Of a stretch of DNA of 64,000 nt, positions 9,056-18,897 are shown piece after piece. The notes under the pieces were generated by a model. The model did not search any database and was not told where the DNA came from. It saw only the letters and a program-made list of their open reading frames with translations. The position numbers were made by a program, and so were the translations under genes. The stretch covers positions 124,001-188,000 of the forward strand of contig CAYUQT010000002.1 of assembly GCA_964446835.1 (NCBI GenBank), given 5' to 3'. Each line of letters starts with the position of its first letter. Positions within the stretch are counted from its first letter, which is position 1. The DNA is from CAYUQT01 sp964446835. Lineage in GTDB: Bacteria; Planctomycetota; Phycisphaerae; UBA1845; JAFGLZ01.

Positions 9056-10081
9056 ATGGACCCACTTCTGAACATCCGCGGCCTTGAGGTCCGCCTCTTT
9101 CTCAAGGAAGGCACCGTTTGCGCCGTCAACGGCCTCGACCTGGCAATTCCCGCCAACCGCACCGTCGGCCTCGTCGGTGAGAGCGGGTGCGGCAAGAGCA
9201 TCACCGCACGAGCCATCCTCAACATACTCCCGCCGCGCGGACGTATCACCGCCGGATCGCTGTCTCTCCAGCCCAGAGAAGAAGGAGGCCCCGCCCTCGA
9301 CCTGTCAGCCCTGCCGTCCGACAGCGTTGCGATGCGCCGCATCCGTGGACGCGACATCTCCATGATCTTCCAGGAACCGATGACCTCCCTCTCGCCCGTT
9401 CACACGATCGGTGATCAGATCGGCGAGGTCTACCGCCTCCATCGTTCCGCTGGCCGGCGAAACGCCCGGCGCCTGTCGGCCGAGATGCTCAAGCTGGTGG
9501 GTGTCCCCATGCCCGATCGTCGCCTCGACAGCTACCCCCACGAACTCTCCGGCGGGCTGCGACAGCGATGCATGATCGCCATGGCACTCGCCTGCCGCCC
9601 CAGGCTACTCATCGCCGACGAGCCAACAACCGCCCTGGATGTCACCATACAGGCGCAGATCATCGCCCTCATCGAGAGACTTCAGGCCGAACTGAACATG
9701 GCCGTCCTGATCATCACCCATAACCTCGGCGTCGTCGCCGAAATCGCCGACGAGGTGGCCGTCATGTATCTCGGCCGGATCGTCGAACACGGACCGACCC
9801 GGGAGGTCTTCTCCCAGCCCACACATCCCTACACCCGCGGACTGCTCGATTCACTGCCGAAGCTGGGGTCCGGCAACACCGCTCGACTGAAATCGATCCC
9901 CGGATCCGTTCCCGATCCCTTCACAACCCCGCCCGGCTGCCCGTTTCATCCACGGTGCCTTCATGCCATCGAGGGGCTCTGCACCGCCGGTCGGCCTCCC
10001 GAACTGACCGACATCGCCCCCTCGCATCGTGTCGCCTGTTGGTTATACTCACACGTTCACGAAGGACGGGACCCCCGTTGA
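9056..10081 (+). CDS. Oligopeptide-type ABC transporter ATPase (DppD/OppD family)
   Basis: A 341-residue ATPase with Walker A GESGCGKS, signature LSGGLRQR, Walker B LLIADEPTTALD and H-loop ITHN. The C-terminal oligopeptide-family extension is present (HPYTRGLLDSLPKL, then the cysteine cluster GCPFHPRCLHAIEGLC), which in homologues can hold a metal cluster. It starts 34 bases after the second permease and is followed by its partner ATPase 11 bases after its stop. Confidence 0.93.
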   Translation: MDPLLNIRGLEVRLFLKEGTVCAVNGLDLAIPANRTVGLVGESGCGKSITARAILNILPPRGRITAGSLSLQPREEGGPALDLSALPSDSVAMRRIRGRDISMIFQEPMTSLSPVHTIGDQIGEVYRLHRSAGRRNARRLSAEMLKLVGVPMPDRRLDSYPHELSGGLRQRCMIAMALACRPRLLIADEPTTALDVTIQAQIIALIERLQAELNMAVLIITHNLGVVAEIADEVAVMYLGRIVEHGPTREVFSQPTHPYTRGLLDSLPKLGSGNTARLKSIPGSVPDPFTTPPGCPFHPRCLHAIEGLCTAGRPPELTDIAPSHRVACWLYSHVHEGRDPR

Positions 10082-10092
10082 TCGGAACGACT

Positions 10093-11115
10093 ATGCCCGA
10101 ACCTCTTCTGGAGATCTCCGGACTGACCAAGGTCTACCCGATCACCACCGGCCTGTTCAAAGAGACCGTCGGACACCTTCGCGCCGTCGACAGCGTCAGC
10201 TTCATGATCCCCCGGGGGCAGACCCTCGGACTGGTCGGCGAAAGCGGCTGCGGCAAGACCACCACCGGCCGGATGATCCTCCGCCTCATCGAGCGGACCG
10301 CCGGCGACATGTTCTTCCACCAGAACGGGAACACGGTGAACATCGGAACCCTTCAGGGCGAGCAACTGAGGCGATTCCGCCGGCACATGCAATTGGTCTT
10401 CCAGGACCCGTACTCGTCCCTGAACCCTCGCATGACGGTGTTCGACATCATCGCTGAACCCCTGCGATCGCTCGGCTCCGGTTCCTCGGATGACATCGAA
10501 GCCCGTGTTCGTGAGCTCACAGCCTCCGTCGGTCTCAAGGTCGAGTTCCTCCGCCGATATCCGCATGCCTTCAGCGGAGGTCAGCGCCAACGCATCGGCA
10601 TCGCCCGTGCCCTTGCCGTTCGCCCTGAGCTGGTGGTGTGCGACGAACCAGTCTCCGCCCTCGATGTGTCCGTCCAGGCCCAGATCGTCAACCTCCTGAA
10701 AGACCTGCAGACAGAACTCGGATTGACGTACCTCTTCATCGCCCATGACCTGTCGGTCGTCGAGAACATCAGCCACCGTGTGGCGGTCATGTATGCCGGA
10801 CGAATCGTGGAAATGGCCGACACCGACACGATCTTCCATCACCCTCGACACCCCTATACCCACGCCCTTCTGGCGGCCGTACCCAACCCTACGCCCGCTC
10901 AGCCGGGCCAACGTCCACTCCTGTCGGGCGAGGTCGCCGACCCCTCGAACCTCCCGTCGGGATGCTCCTTCCATCCACGGTGTCCTCTCGCCCGGGACGT
11001 GTGCCGAAGCGACGTGCCGATGCTTCGGCCGATCAATGACGAACACATGGCGGCCTGTCATCGAACCGATCAGACGGCCCGAACCATCCCCCTGTATCCT
11101 GGAGGCTCTTCATGA
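10093..11115 (+). CDS. Oligopeptide-type ABC transporter ATPase (DppF/OppF family)
   Basis: A 340-residue ATPase. The ATG at 10093 (MPEPLLEISGLTKVYP) is chosen over a long upstream extension that overlaps the preceding gene out of frame. Walker A is GESGCGKTT, the signature SGGQRQR, Walker B LVVCDEPVSALD and the H-loop FIAHD. The C-terminal cluster GCSFHPRCPLARDVC marks the dipeptide/oligopeptide class. It pairs with the 9056 ATPase. Its stop overlaps the start of the sialidase-like gene by four bases, tying that enzyme to the importer. Confidence 0.93.
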   Translation: MPEPLLEISGLTKVYPITTGLFKETVGHLRAVDSVSFMIPRGQTLGLVGESGCGKTTTGRMILRLIERTAGDMFFHQNGNTVNIGTLQGEQLRRFRRHMQLVFQDPYSSLNPRMTVFDIIAEPLRSLGSGSSDDIEARVRELTASVGLKVEFLRRYPHAFSGGQRQRIGIARALAVRPELVVCDEPVSALDVSVQAQIVNLLKDLQTELGLTYLFIAHDLSVVENISHRVAVMYAGRIVEMADTDTIFHHPRHPYTHALLAAVPNPTPAQPGQRPLLSGEVADPSNLPSGCSFHPRCPLARDVCRSDVPMLRPINDEHMAACHRTDQTARTIPLYPGGSS

Positions 11116-12173
11116 ACGCGTGTGCAATTCTGCCCGTTGCCTTGTCTCTATCCTCAGTGCTTCTGGCAGCCGAGGACATTCATACAGACGTCGTCTTTGG
11201 CGCCGACCTATCACCCAAATACAAGCACCCCGCCTCGATCACCGAGCTTGCCAACGGCGATCTCTACCTGGCGTTCTACGGTGGCACGGGCGAATACGAC
11301 CTCGACACCGCCGATTACGGCGCCCGGCTGCCCAAGGGCCAAACGCAATGGTCCAGGCCCGTCATCATCGCCGATACCCCTTTCATGTCGGATGGAAATC
11401 CGGTGATCTGGCAGGCACCCGACGGATGGGTCTGGCTGTTCTACCTCACCCGCTATGGCGACACGTGGTCGAACTCACGAATCAAGGCAAAGATCTCCAA
11501 GGACGGCGCCCTCACCTGGTCGGACCCCCTGATACTCAGCTTTGAAGAAGGTCTCATGGTCCGCAGCAAACCCATCACGCTCGCAAACGGCGATTACCTT
11601 CTCCCGATCTATCACGAGACCGGCCACGATCGTGAGATCGTCGGCCACGACAGCACGTCTCTCTTCATGCGATACGAACCCAAAACCCACCGCTGGACCC
11701 AGTCCAACCGCATCCGATCGCGGATGGGCAACATCCAGCCGTCCGTGGCCCAACTATCCGACAATCACCTCGTCTGCTATTGCCGCCGGGGCGGCGACTA
11801 CGAACCCCGAAAGGACGGCTTCGTCGTTCGGTCCGAATCCCATGACGGCGGACGAACCTGGAGCGAGGGCAAGGATACGACCTTCCCCAATCCCAATGCC
11901 GCCGTGGACATCCTCAGGCTGCGCAACGGTCACCTCCTTCTGGTGTACAACGACAGCATGAATGAGCGCACCCCCCTGACCGTTGCCCTATCCACCGACA
12001 ACGACAAGACCTACCCCTATCGCCGTAATATCGCCACAGAACCGTTCGACTATGCCTATCCCTATGCAATCCAAACTCAGGACGACAAGATTCACGTCAT
12101 CTACACCAGTCATAGCCGAACGGTCATCAACCATGCCGTATTCACTGAGGATGCCATTCGCCAGGGGAAATAG
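11112..12173 (+). CDS. Secreted sialidase-like beta-propeller protein (BNR repeat)
   Basis: A 353-residue protein with a Sec signal (residues 1-20, ending VLLAAE). It is built of propeller blades with Asp-box-type motifs (SKDGALTWSDP, SHDGGRTWSEG). The core RSRMGNIQPSVAQLSDNHLVCYCR and LRNGHLLLVYNDS resembles the exo-sialidase-like BNR_2 group common in planctomycetes. The start codon overlaps the stop of the OppF-type ATPase, so it is co-translated with the importer and probably releases what the importer takes up. True sialidase activity is not shown; many members act on other glycans or are uncharacterised. Confidence 0.85.
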   Translation: MNACAILPVALSLSSVLLAAEDIHTDVVFGADLSPKYKHPASITELANGDLYLAFYGGTGEYDLDTADYGARLPKGQTQWSRPVIIADTPFMSDGNPVIWQAPDGWVWLFYLTRYGDTWSNSRIKAKISKDGALTWSDPLILSFEEGLMVRSKPITLANGDYLLPIYHETGHDREIVGHDSTSLFMRYEPKTHRWTQSNRIRSRMGNIQPSVAQLSDNHLVCYCRRGGDYEPRKDGFVVRSESHDGGRTWSEGKDTTFPNPNAAVDILRLRNGHLLLVYNDSMNERTPLTVALSTDNDKTYPYRRNIATEPFDYAYPYAIQTQDDKIHVIYTSHSRTVINHAVFTEDAIRQGK

Positions 12174-12317
12174 TCCGAGTCTGTCCAGCCGTGCCCTGGC
12201 AAGTTGCGGCTATTCCAACAACTGAAGGACAGGAGTCCTACAAGCAATGTGCCTGCAGTCCCTTCATCAGACGGACCGCAGGCACAAAGTCGTCAGACCC
12301 GGAAACACCCCACTGGG
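12174..12317. other. Convergent intergenic gap with a weak inverted repeat
   Basis: Between two convergent genes, GTGCCTGC (12249-12256) pairs with GCAGGCAC (12278-12285) across a 21-base loop. There is no T-run, so a terminator role is only a possibility. Confidence 0.25.
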
Positions 12318-13730
12318 CTACACCTGATCCGGAATCACAAACGGTGCTCGATACTCGCGCTTCAGGAACACATTTGCCTCTTTGGAGTAGTCGCCGACGA
12401 ACGTCTCGGTCTTCGGATCGAAGGTCAGCATCTTGCCGCCCAGCCGATAGGAGGCGTTGGCAATGTGTACGTGCATCGCCGACAGGTGTCCCTGGAGGAT
12501 GTCGGCATCCAGATCCTCGACCTTGCGGCTGCGAACCGCCTTGAAGAAGTTGTCGAAGTGGCTGTCGCCGCCGGTACCTCCGACCTTGGGCAACTCGGTT
12601 GGCTCGGGCTTGCCGCCGTATGGCTGACCCGTTTCGCCAAACTCCGCCTTCCAGCCGACCATGTAGCCATCGGAACCGTAGAACAGGTTACCTACGGTCA
12701 CGCCATCAAGCTCCTTGACATTAACGAACTTCTCGCCGGCTTGACCCGGGAATTCCTTGTACTTCTGCTTGTCGGTCGTCAGCCCCTCGAAGTTCGTCGA
12801 TCGCCCTCGAACCTCAAAGACCAGCATCTTTCCGTCGTCATATGTCAGGGTGGCAACTTGAGTGTTCGGTGTCTCGCCCTGGTCCTTATACCCATAGCGA
12901 CCACCCATCGAGCTGCCCCGGACGGGCACTTCCTTGTTGATCCCCCATCGCGCGAGGTCCATTTCGTGGATGCCCTGGTTGCCGATGTCGCCGTTGCCGA
13001 AATCCCAGAACCAGTGCCAGTTGTAGTGAACGTAATTCGGATTGAAGGGGCGATTGGCGGCCGGGCCGAGCCATAGATCATAGTGAATACTCTTCGGAGC
13101 TTCGCAATCCGGCTTGATACCGATCGAGTTGCGGCGTTTGAAACACGTTCCACGGGCCATGAACACGTCGCCGATGATCCCCGCGTACAATTGCGCCACC
13201 CCACGCCGCTTCCGGTTGTCGCTACGGCTTTGGGTGCCCACCTGAACCATCCGGTTGTATTTCCGAGCCGCCTCGACCATCTTCCGCCCTTCCCAGATGC
13301 TCCAGCAGCAAGGCTTCTCAACATAAACGTCCTTGCCCGCCTGGCAGGCCCAGATCGTTCCCAGGGCATGCCAGTGGTTCGGCGTGGCAAAGCTCACCGC
13401 GTCGATCGACTTGTCCTCAAAGAGCTTTCGCATGTCGACATAGGTGTCCGGCTTCTTGCCCCTGGCGCCCTGAACCGCACCCGCCCGCGAACTCAGCACC
13501 TGTTCGTCAATGTCGCACAGGGCAACAAGGTCGATACCCTTCGACTTCAACCCCAGGACGCTCCGAATGTGTGAATTGCCCTGACCGTTGATGCCGATGC
13601 AGGCCATCCGGATCGTCTCATTTGCCCCCACTACGCCATAGGCCGGCCCGTGCGTTGCCCCCACGATCGTCGCGCCCGCCGCGGCCTGGGCCGTCGTCTT
13701 CAGAAATGCCCTTCGATTCATTGGTTTCAT
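12318..13730 (-). CDS. Tat-exported Gfo/Idh/MocA family oxidoreductase
   Basis: A 470-residue NAD(P)-dependent oxidoreductase-family protein. It opens with a twin-arginine signal (MNRRAFLKTTAQAAAG). A Rossmann domain follows with CIGINGQGNSH and DLVALCDIDE, then the signature EKPCCWSIWEGRKM. The C-terminal half is the alpha/beta dimerisation/substrate domain (HYNWHWFWDFGNGDIGNQGIHEMDLARW). This Tat-type subgroup is strongly expanded in Planctomycetota; some members act on glycosides extracytoplasmically, but the substrate here is unknown. The ATG at 13730 has AGGAG 5 bases upstream. It is divergent from the secreted-protein pair to the right. Confidence 0.92.
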   Translation of the reverse strand: MKPMNRRAFLKTTAQAAAGATIVGATHGPAYGVVGANETIRMACIGINGQGNSHIRSVLGLKSKGIDLVALCDIDEQVLSSRAGAVQGARGKKPDTYVDMRKLFEDKSIDAVSFATPNHWHALGTIWACQAGKDVYVEKPCCWSIWEGRKMVEAARKYNRMVQVGTQSRSDNRKRRGVAQLYAGIIGDVFMARGTCFKRRNSIGIKPDCEAPKSIHYDLWLGPAANRPFNPNYVHYNWHWFWDFGNGDIGNQGIHEMDLARWGINKEVPVRGSSMGGRYGYKDQGETPNTQVATLTYDDGKMLVFEVRGRSTNFEGLTTDKQKYKEFPGQAGEKFVNVKELDGVTVGNLFYGSDGYMVGWKAEFGETGQPYGGKPEPTELPKVGGTGGDSHFDNFFKAVRSRKVEDLDADILQGHLSAMHVHIANASYRLGGKMLTFDPKTETFVGDYSKEANVFLKREYRAPFVIPDQV

Positions 13731-14080
13731 GATTCTCCTCGCTTACTGAAATGATCCCCTGTTCGACACTACGGTTCATGTGATGTGCCGACCCGCCCGC
13801 ACCGCGTCGCTACAGCTCGTGGAGAGAGCCGATCGGCAGTAGTCTCGGAAGCCTATCAGATTCCCGACGGTGCGGGAAGACGGTTTACAGAATCCGACAC
13901 CTATCCTCAGGGCTGCCCACCATGGGCTTCGGGACAGACGAACAACCCCGTCCATCCTGAGCCACCGCACCCATTTCTCGCCGATCCCATTTGACCGTCG
14001 TCGATGCCGCCATCAGAATACGCTACCGACTTGCTGCAGCCGGACCGCGGCCACGCCACTCCTTTCGAAAGGACGATCAG
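13731..14080. other. Divergent intergenic region, 350 bases
   Basis: Lies between the oxidoreductase (minus) and the 14081 gene (plus), so promoters for both are expected here. I see no near-consensus pair and no RNA structure. An in-frame plus-strand extension from 13991 lacks a signal peptide and a ribosome site, so it was not taken as coding. Confidence 0.4.
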
Positions 14081-15985
14081 ATGAAGAACGTACGACACCC
14101 TATGCTTGTTGCGGGAATCCTGACGGCAATCCTCTTGTCCGGAATAGCAACTGCTGAACTGTGGGCTCAGGACGCCTCGCCCCAGGGGCTGAAGGCGGGC
14201 GAAGAATCCAAGGGCCCCTGGTGGATGAAGGTCACCGCTCTGACACCGGACGGCAAGCTCGATCTGAGGACCAAGCCCTGGTACGCCCAGGCCCTCAAGC
14301 TCAAGGCCGGTGAACGCATGATGGTCGAAGAACCCGGCGTGCCCCCCGGCCGCATGATGGTCCGCCGCGAGAAGTTCGGCAACGCCCCCAAGGCCATGGA
14401 AGCCCTCGTCTGGATCATCGACGACGACGAAGACGGCAGCCTCGAAAAGGGCGGCGACATCGATTCCGATTGCTACGTCGTGGATTACGGCCCCAACGGG
14501 CTCGTCGACCGAATGGTCGACTACATGGACAATGACGGCGACCAGGATCCCGACGAGATGGACCTCCGCTACTTCACCAACGGTGAACTCCGTCGCATGT
14601 GGTGCGACATGGACCTCGACGACGACAGCAAGATGTGGAACCTGACCCGCTACGAATACGCGGGCGGTTTCTTCGAGTGCGACCCCTACGGCGACGAGAT
14701 GATCTACATGAACAAGTTCAATCCGGAGACCGGCACGTGGAGTCCGATCTCCGAATGCCCCTTTGCCTTCTTCGACACCGATGCCGACGGCTTCAGCGAA
14801 GTCGTCGTGCGGTGCAGCGCCGTCCCCATCGGCTACAACATGAAGATCGACCCCGACTACGCCAATGACGGCGCTCGCTACGATGGTCCGTGGACGCCCG
14901 ACATGCGCCGCATGGGAATCGTTAACATCCGCTACAGCTTCGATATGGACATGACGAGCAGCAAGGAGTGGCCCCTTCACTACGATTGCGGCTTCAATCT
15001 GGTCGGCGCCCTGCCGTATCAGTTCCCCGGCATGCAGCACTACTGTGCCAAGCGGCGCCCGCCTCAAACCACCATCGTCACGCCCTTCAAGGACCTCCGT
15101 GGCATCTGCGACCGCTATCCGGCCACGGAAACCGGCTTCTCCTGGCACGAGCAGTATGACGACACCATTTCCCTCGGCTACGGGCCCAACAAAGACCTCG
15201 ACTACCGTTGGGAAGGCATCTTCTGGGTCTGGGAGCGACGCTTCATGGGCAATACCGGCGGCCCCTGTCAGAAATGGAATATGCGTCGCGAGTGGACCGA
15301 CAAGCCAGCCGCCTCCCGCGAACTCTACTACAGCCTGGTCGATCGCCGCATCCACCTTAAAGGTGCCAAAGAAGGCTGGCTTCAGATCGGACACTTCGCC
15401 GGGCAGAAGGCCCTGGGTGAGATCCGGATGTACGACACCGACGACAACGGCTACTTCGACCGGTGGGAAGTCTACTGGGGCGATAGCCCGGTACCCGTTC
15501 GCGTAACCACCGTCCGCGACGAACGCGTCTCGCCCGTGACGTTCGAGTATCCGGGCATGGCCGAGTTCTACTCGAACAAGGTCCTGCCCGAAGCCCTGGC
15601 CTCCAACGAAAAGCTCATGAAGGCCATGAGCAAGGTCCGTCCTTTCGAAGCGCCCGCCGCCCTGGCCAAGGCGATGACGACCGGCACGCCCAACGTCCGC
15701 CGGTTCGCACAGGACGTCGTCCGCGAGATGCAGTATCAGGACCTGCGGCAGTCCTTCACGAACAAGGCCCACGAGGTCATCCGCGCTTCGCATCAGGACG
15801 AACTTCGCGCATTGGCCAGAAACAAGAAGGGCTCGATCCGCAACAGCGCCTACGCCTGGCGCCTGATCCGGGCACTGGCCGACCTGGACATCGCCTACGG
15901 TCAGGGAGACTTCGACAAGGCCTGTGCCGCCCTCGATGAGATCGCAAAGACCGAGGCCTCCGTGGCCTCTCAGCAGCAGCCTTGA
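14081..15985 (+). CDS. Large secreted protein with acidic calcium-type loops, function unknown
   Basis: A 634-residue protein. The ATG at 14081 has AAAGGA upstream and gives a clean signal peptide (MKNVRHPMLVAGILTAILLS...ELWA). Several DxDxDG-like acidic loops are visible: DDDEDGSLEKGG near residue 114, DNDGDQDPDEMD near 140, FDTDADGFSE near 221 and YDTDDNGYFDRWEVYW near the C-terminal third. They resemble EF-hand/dockerin/thrombospondin-3 calcium loops. It is also rich in Trp/Tyr and has WEG/WER motifs. A helical C-terminal tail follows from about residue 510. The next gene, a lyase-like secreted protein, follows after 77 bases in the same orientation. I do not recognise an enzyme family; a glycan-binding or accessory role is a guess. 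Confidence 0.7.
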   Translation: MKNVRHPMLVAGILTAILLSGIATAELWAQDASPQGLKAGEESKGPWWMKVTALTPDGKLDLRTKPWYAQALKLKAGERMMVEEPGVPPGRMMVRREKFGNAPKAMEALVWIIDDDEDGSLEKGGDIDSDCYVVDYGPNGLVDRMVDYMDNDGDQDPDEMDLRYFTNGELRRMWCDMDLDDDSKMWNLTRYEYAGGFFECDPYGDEMIYMNKFNPETGTWSPISECPFAFFDTDADGFSEVVVRCSAVPIGYNMKIDPDYANDGARYDGPWTPDMRRMGIVNIRYSFDMDMTSSKEWPLHYDCGFNLVGALPYQFPGMQHYCAKRRPPQTTIVTPFKDLRGICDRYPATETGFSWHEQYDDTISLGYGPNKDLDYRWEGIFWVWERRFMGNTGGPCQKWNMRREWTDKPAASRELYYSLVDRRIHLKGAKEGWLQIGHFAGQKALGEIRMYDTDDNGYFDRWEVYWGDSPVPVRVTTVRDERVSPVTFEYPGMAEFYSNKVLPEALASNEKLMKAMSKVRPFEAPAALAKAMTTGTPNVRRFAQDVVREMQYQDLRQSFTNKAHEVIRASHQDELRALARNKKGSIRNSAYAWRLIRALADLDIAYGQGDFDKACAALDEIAKTEASVASQQQP

Positions 15986-16062
15986 AATGGCCGACATTGG
16001 TTCCGACCGTTGATTCATCGCACGACGCGCCACCGCGGGCGCGACCTATAGGAGAAAGCACC

Positions 16063-18897
16063 ATGCATTCAACCCGACTCATAGTCCTGACCGGCCTCCT
16101 GGCAGCCGGTGCCATCGGATACACCCCTTCTGCCCAGGCGATGACCGAGGACGAGCTGTGCCGGCTGTACATGCAGGTCGTGGAGAGTGCCGTCGATGTC
16201 TTCGAGCCCCTCTGGACCGACGATTCGAAGCGTATCCCCAACAGCGGCTTCTTCGACTTCCGCAAGTACACCGACTGGGAGCCGAAGTGGTATGCCGAGG
16301 TCATCACCGTCCCGGGCAGCGGACAGGTGATCTACTGCTACACCCTCCTGCTCAGCGAGACTCAGAAAGAAACCTTCGGCGCCGCCAAACTCAGCCGGGC
16401 CACGCTCCTCGATCGGTGCATCAAGGTCCTGCGCTGGATCAGCATGACCAGCGCCTACGTCGAGAAGCCCTATGACTACCTGCCGCCCAGAGACCCTCAC
16501 GACTTTTACCAGGGCAAGAACTGGCGGCGCAAACTCGGCTATCGCGCCGACGAGATGGGCTGGATCACACTGGCCGCCGCGAGAATCTGGGACAAGATTG
16601 ACCCAGAAACCAAGAAGCTCCTCGAAGCGGTGATGATCGGCGGAGCCCCCAAACAGAGGCTGCCCTACACATGGGACCCGGGACAGGGCGGCAACCACGA
16701 CCAGGTGAAACAAGACCTCGCCAGCACGATCGGAGCGGCCTACCTGTTCCCACAGCGGCCCGACCACGCCCTCTACCAGGACATTGTCCGGTGGCAGGGA
16801 ATCGACATCGTCTCGACGTGGCATGACAGGGCGTGCGCCGTCGTCGCCGACGGCAAGCCTGTCAAGGAATACGCCAAGGGCTGGAACCTCTACCAGGACT
16901 ACTCCAGCGACCATCACGGTTGGGCGCAGGTATGGTACGGCAACGACAAGCTCATGGAGGGGCGGCTCTACCTCGAGATCATGAGCGACGTGACCAAGCT
17001 CCCGATCCCCGAGACCTTCCGATACCCCGGAAACGGCTACGACGGGATCCTCGAATGGATCAAGAGCGTCTGCCTGCCCGAGGGCGACCCGGTGTCGGTT
17101 CACGGTATGGAATACGATGCCTACTACGGCTCCGGACTCCTGTGCTTCTGCTACGGAGCCGTGCTGAAAAAGGACCCCGTCGCCGCCGCACTGGAAGAAC
17201 GAACGGCCAGGCTGCTCAAACGGCACATTGAGACCGTCCGCGAATATGACTATCACCGCAACTCCTTCGCCAAGTGCGCCACGGCCTATCTGATCCACAA
17301 GCTCCGCGGCCCCCGCGCCGAACCACTGCCCATTGCCGAAGCCGTTCAGCGGCTCGAAAGCACCTACCACTATCGCTGGCATCAGGACCTGGTCCATCGC
17401 GATCAGAACAAGATCGCGTCCTTCTCCTGGGGCAGCATCACGGGTGGGCGGCTCACGCGTATGTCCGGGTATGTCGTCCCGACTCGCGGCTATGCCGAGA
17501 ACATCGAGCCCCTCGTCTACCAGTACCCCGGCTCGATGATCGGCGGAAAGACCGTCAAGTGGGAAGGCCCCGCCCCCAAGGGACCGGCTGCCGATGTCGT
17601 CTATCGCTTCGCCCGAGATGAGGGCGGTCTGAGCACGGCAGGCGTCGTCAATGAGCCCGGGCTCGATCGCTATTACGCATTCTTCTCCTTTGACAACGGT
17701 CCCTGCGCCTTCTTCACCGTGTTCCGCCCCCTCCAGGACTGCCGCATTAGCTTTAACGGAATCCCCCTGAACTTCTACGCCCGAAAGGGTATCACCGAGA
17801 GCCGCACCTACTACGACGCCCAGGGCCCCCAGCCGCTCGAGCAGGCGGGCGTGCGCAATTCCTCATGGTGGTGTGTCAACGACGTCCTCGGTGTAGCGGC
17901 CGTCGGTGGTACGGCTCAGGTCAAGCTGGATCGCCAGGTCGGCTTCAACTGGGCCCGCATCCCCGCCTATCGCGATAAGTCCGATACCGTGTGGACCTCC
18001 GTGATTCCGGAACAAAAGGTCGAGGCCGGCCAGACCGCCGTCGATATCGGCCTGGCCATCTATCCCGACACGCCGCACGACCAGGTGGCCAAGGCCTCAT
18101 CAGCCCTCGGCCGATCTGCGCTGCATCTCCCCGAGTCATGGAAGGGACTCGTCGTGCCCGATGCCCAAACCCCCGGCAAACGATACCTGGCCATCGCCAA
18201 TCTGAGCCGGCAGGAATCGGGCAGCGCCGTCGAGCTGACGTTCGATGAGGGCGCCCCGATCCTCACGCATGAGACCATGATCACCGGCAAATCCGCCATG
18301 GCGCTGATAAGCCTCGACGGTCTGGACTCGTTGACCGAGACCCTCGAACTCTATGCCGAAACGACCGGCAACACGCGTCTCCGTGCCCTCCGCCCCGCCT
18401 TCAACCGATACCTGTTGGACCCCGTGGGCGAACAGAAGGTTTCGGTCCGCCTGCAATACCGGGGGGTCGGTGCCGAATCCTTCGCCGTGACGAAGCTGGA
18501 CGGCACGATGATCAAGTCGATCTCGCCCGATGCTCTCGATCAGAACAAGGGCTTCGCGCTCGACCTGACCGAACCGATCTTCATCGAGATCCGAGGCAAG
18601 GCCTACATCGATTCGGTTGCCCCCGCTGTTGAAATCAACGACGTCAGCGTTCGCGAGGACGGCCGCGTGACAATCGAGGTGGCCTCCGACGACCGCAGCG
18701 GCATCGAGTCCGTCGAACTTCTCCGAAACGGTACGTCGGTCGGCAAGCTCACCGAGGAACCCTACCTCTGGCTCGATCGACCGGGCAATGGTGCCTACAC
18801 GTACACCGCCGTGGCGATCGATGATTCGCCGAAGAAGAACAAGCGGACCTCCATGAAACGTACGGTCGTCGTCGAGGTGGGCAAGCCGTCCCCGTAA
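16063..18897 (+). CDS. Large secreted protein, polysaccharide-lyase-like with C-terminal Ig-like domain
   Basis: A 944-residue secreted protein. The ATG at 16063 has TAGGAG upstream and starts a signal peptide ending PSAQA. The N-terminal ~400 residues look helical and aromatic-rich. GGNHDQVKQDL, DYSSDHHGWAQVWYG and VHGMEYDAYYGSGLLC recall the Asn/His/Tyr active-site layout of alpha/alpha-toroid polysaccharide lyases (heparinase II/III or PL8-like). A beta-rich middle follows (about 440-830). The last ~95 residues (APAVEINDVSVREDG ... YTYTAVAIDDSPKKN) form a bacterial Ig-like domain of the type appended to secreted carbohydrate enzymes. The lyase assignment is by motif resemblance only; catalytic residues are not proven. 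Confidence 0.55.
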   Translation: MHSTRLIVLTGLLAAGAIGYTPSAQAMTEDELCRLYMQVVESAVDVFEPLWTDDSKRIPNSGFFDFRKYTDWEPKWYAEVITVPGSGQVIYCYTLLLSETQKETFGAAKLSRATLLDRCIKVLRWISMTSAYVEKPYDYLPPRDPHDFYQGKNWRRKLGYRADEMGWITLAAARIWDKIDPETKKLLEAVMIGGAPKQRLPYTWDPGQGGNHDQVKQDLASTIGAAYLFPQRPDHALYQDIVRWQGIDIVSTWHDRACAVVADGKPVKEYAKGWNLYQDYSSDHHGWAQVWYGNDKLMEGRLYLEIMSDVTKLPIPETFRYPGNGYDGILEWIKSVCLPEGDPVSVHGMEYDAYYGSGLLCFCYGAVLKKDPVAAALEERTARLLKRHIETVREYDYHRNSFAKCATAYLIHKLRGPRAEPLPIAEAVQRLESTYHYRWHQDLVHRDQNKIASFSWGSITGGRLTRMSGYVVPTRGYAENIEPLVYQYPGSMIGGKTVKWEGPAPKGPAADVVYRFARDEGGLSTAGVVNEPGLDRYYAFFSFDNGPCAFFTVFRPLQDCRISFNGIPLNFYARKGITESRTYYDAQGPQPLEQAGVRNSSWWCVNDVLGVAAVGGTAQVKLDRQVGFNWARIPAYRDKSDTVWTSVIPEQKVEAGQTAVDIGLAIYPDTPHDQVAKASSALGRSALHLPESWKGLVVPDAQTPGKRYLAIANLSRQESGSAVELTFDEGAPILTHETMITGKSAMALISLDGLDSLTETLELYAETTGNTRLRALRPAFNRYLLDPVGEQKVSVRLQYRGVGAESFAVTKLDGTMIKSISPDALDQNKGFALDLTEPIFIEIRGKAYIDSVAPAVEINDVSVREDGRVTIEVASDDRSGIESVELLRNGTSVGKLTEEPYLWLDRPGNGAYTYTAVAIDDSPKKNKRTSMKRTVVVEVGKPSP

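Noticed and set aside
13907..16033. Large minus-strand open frame (about 708 codons) opposite the 14081 gene
   Set aside because: It is a codon-usage shadow of the secreted-protein gene: no ribosome site, no homologue-like motif, and the plus-strand gene has a signal peptide and a clean start.
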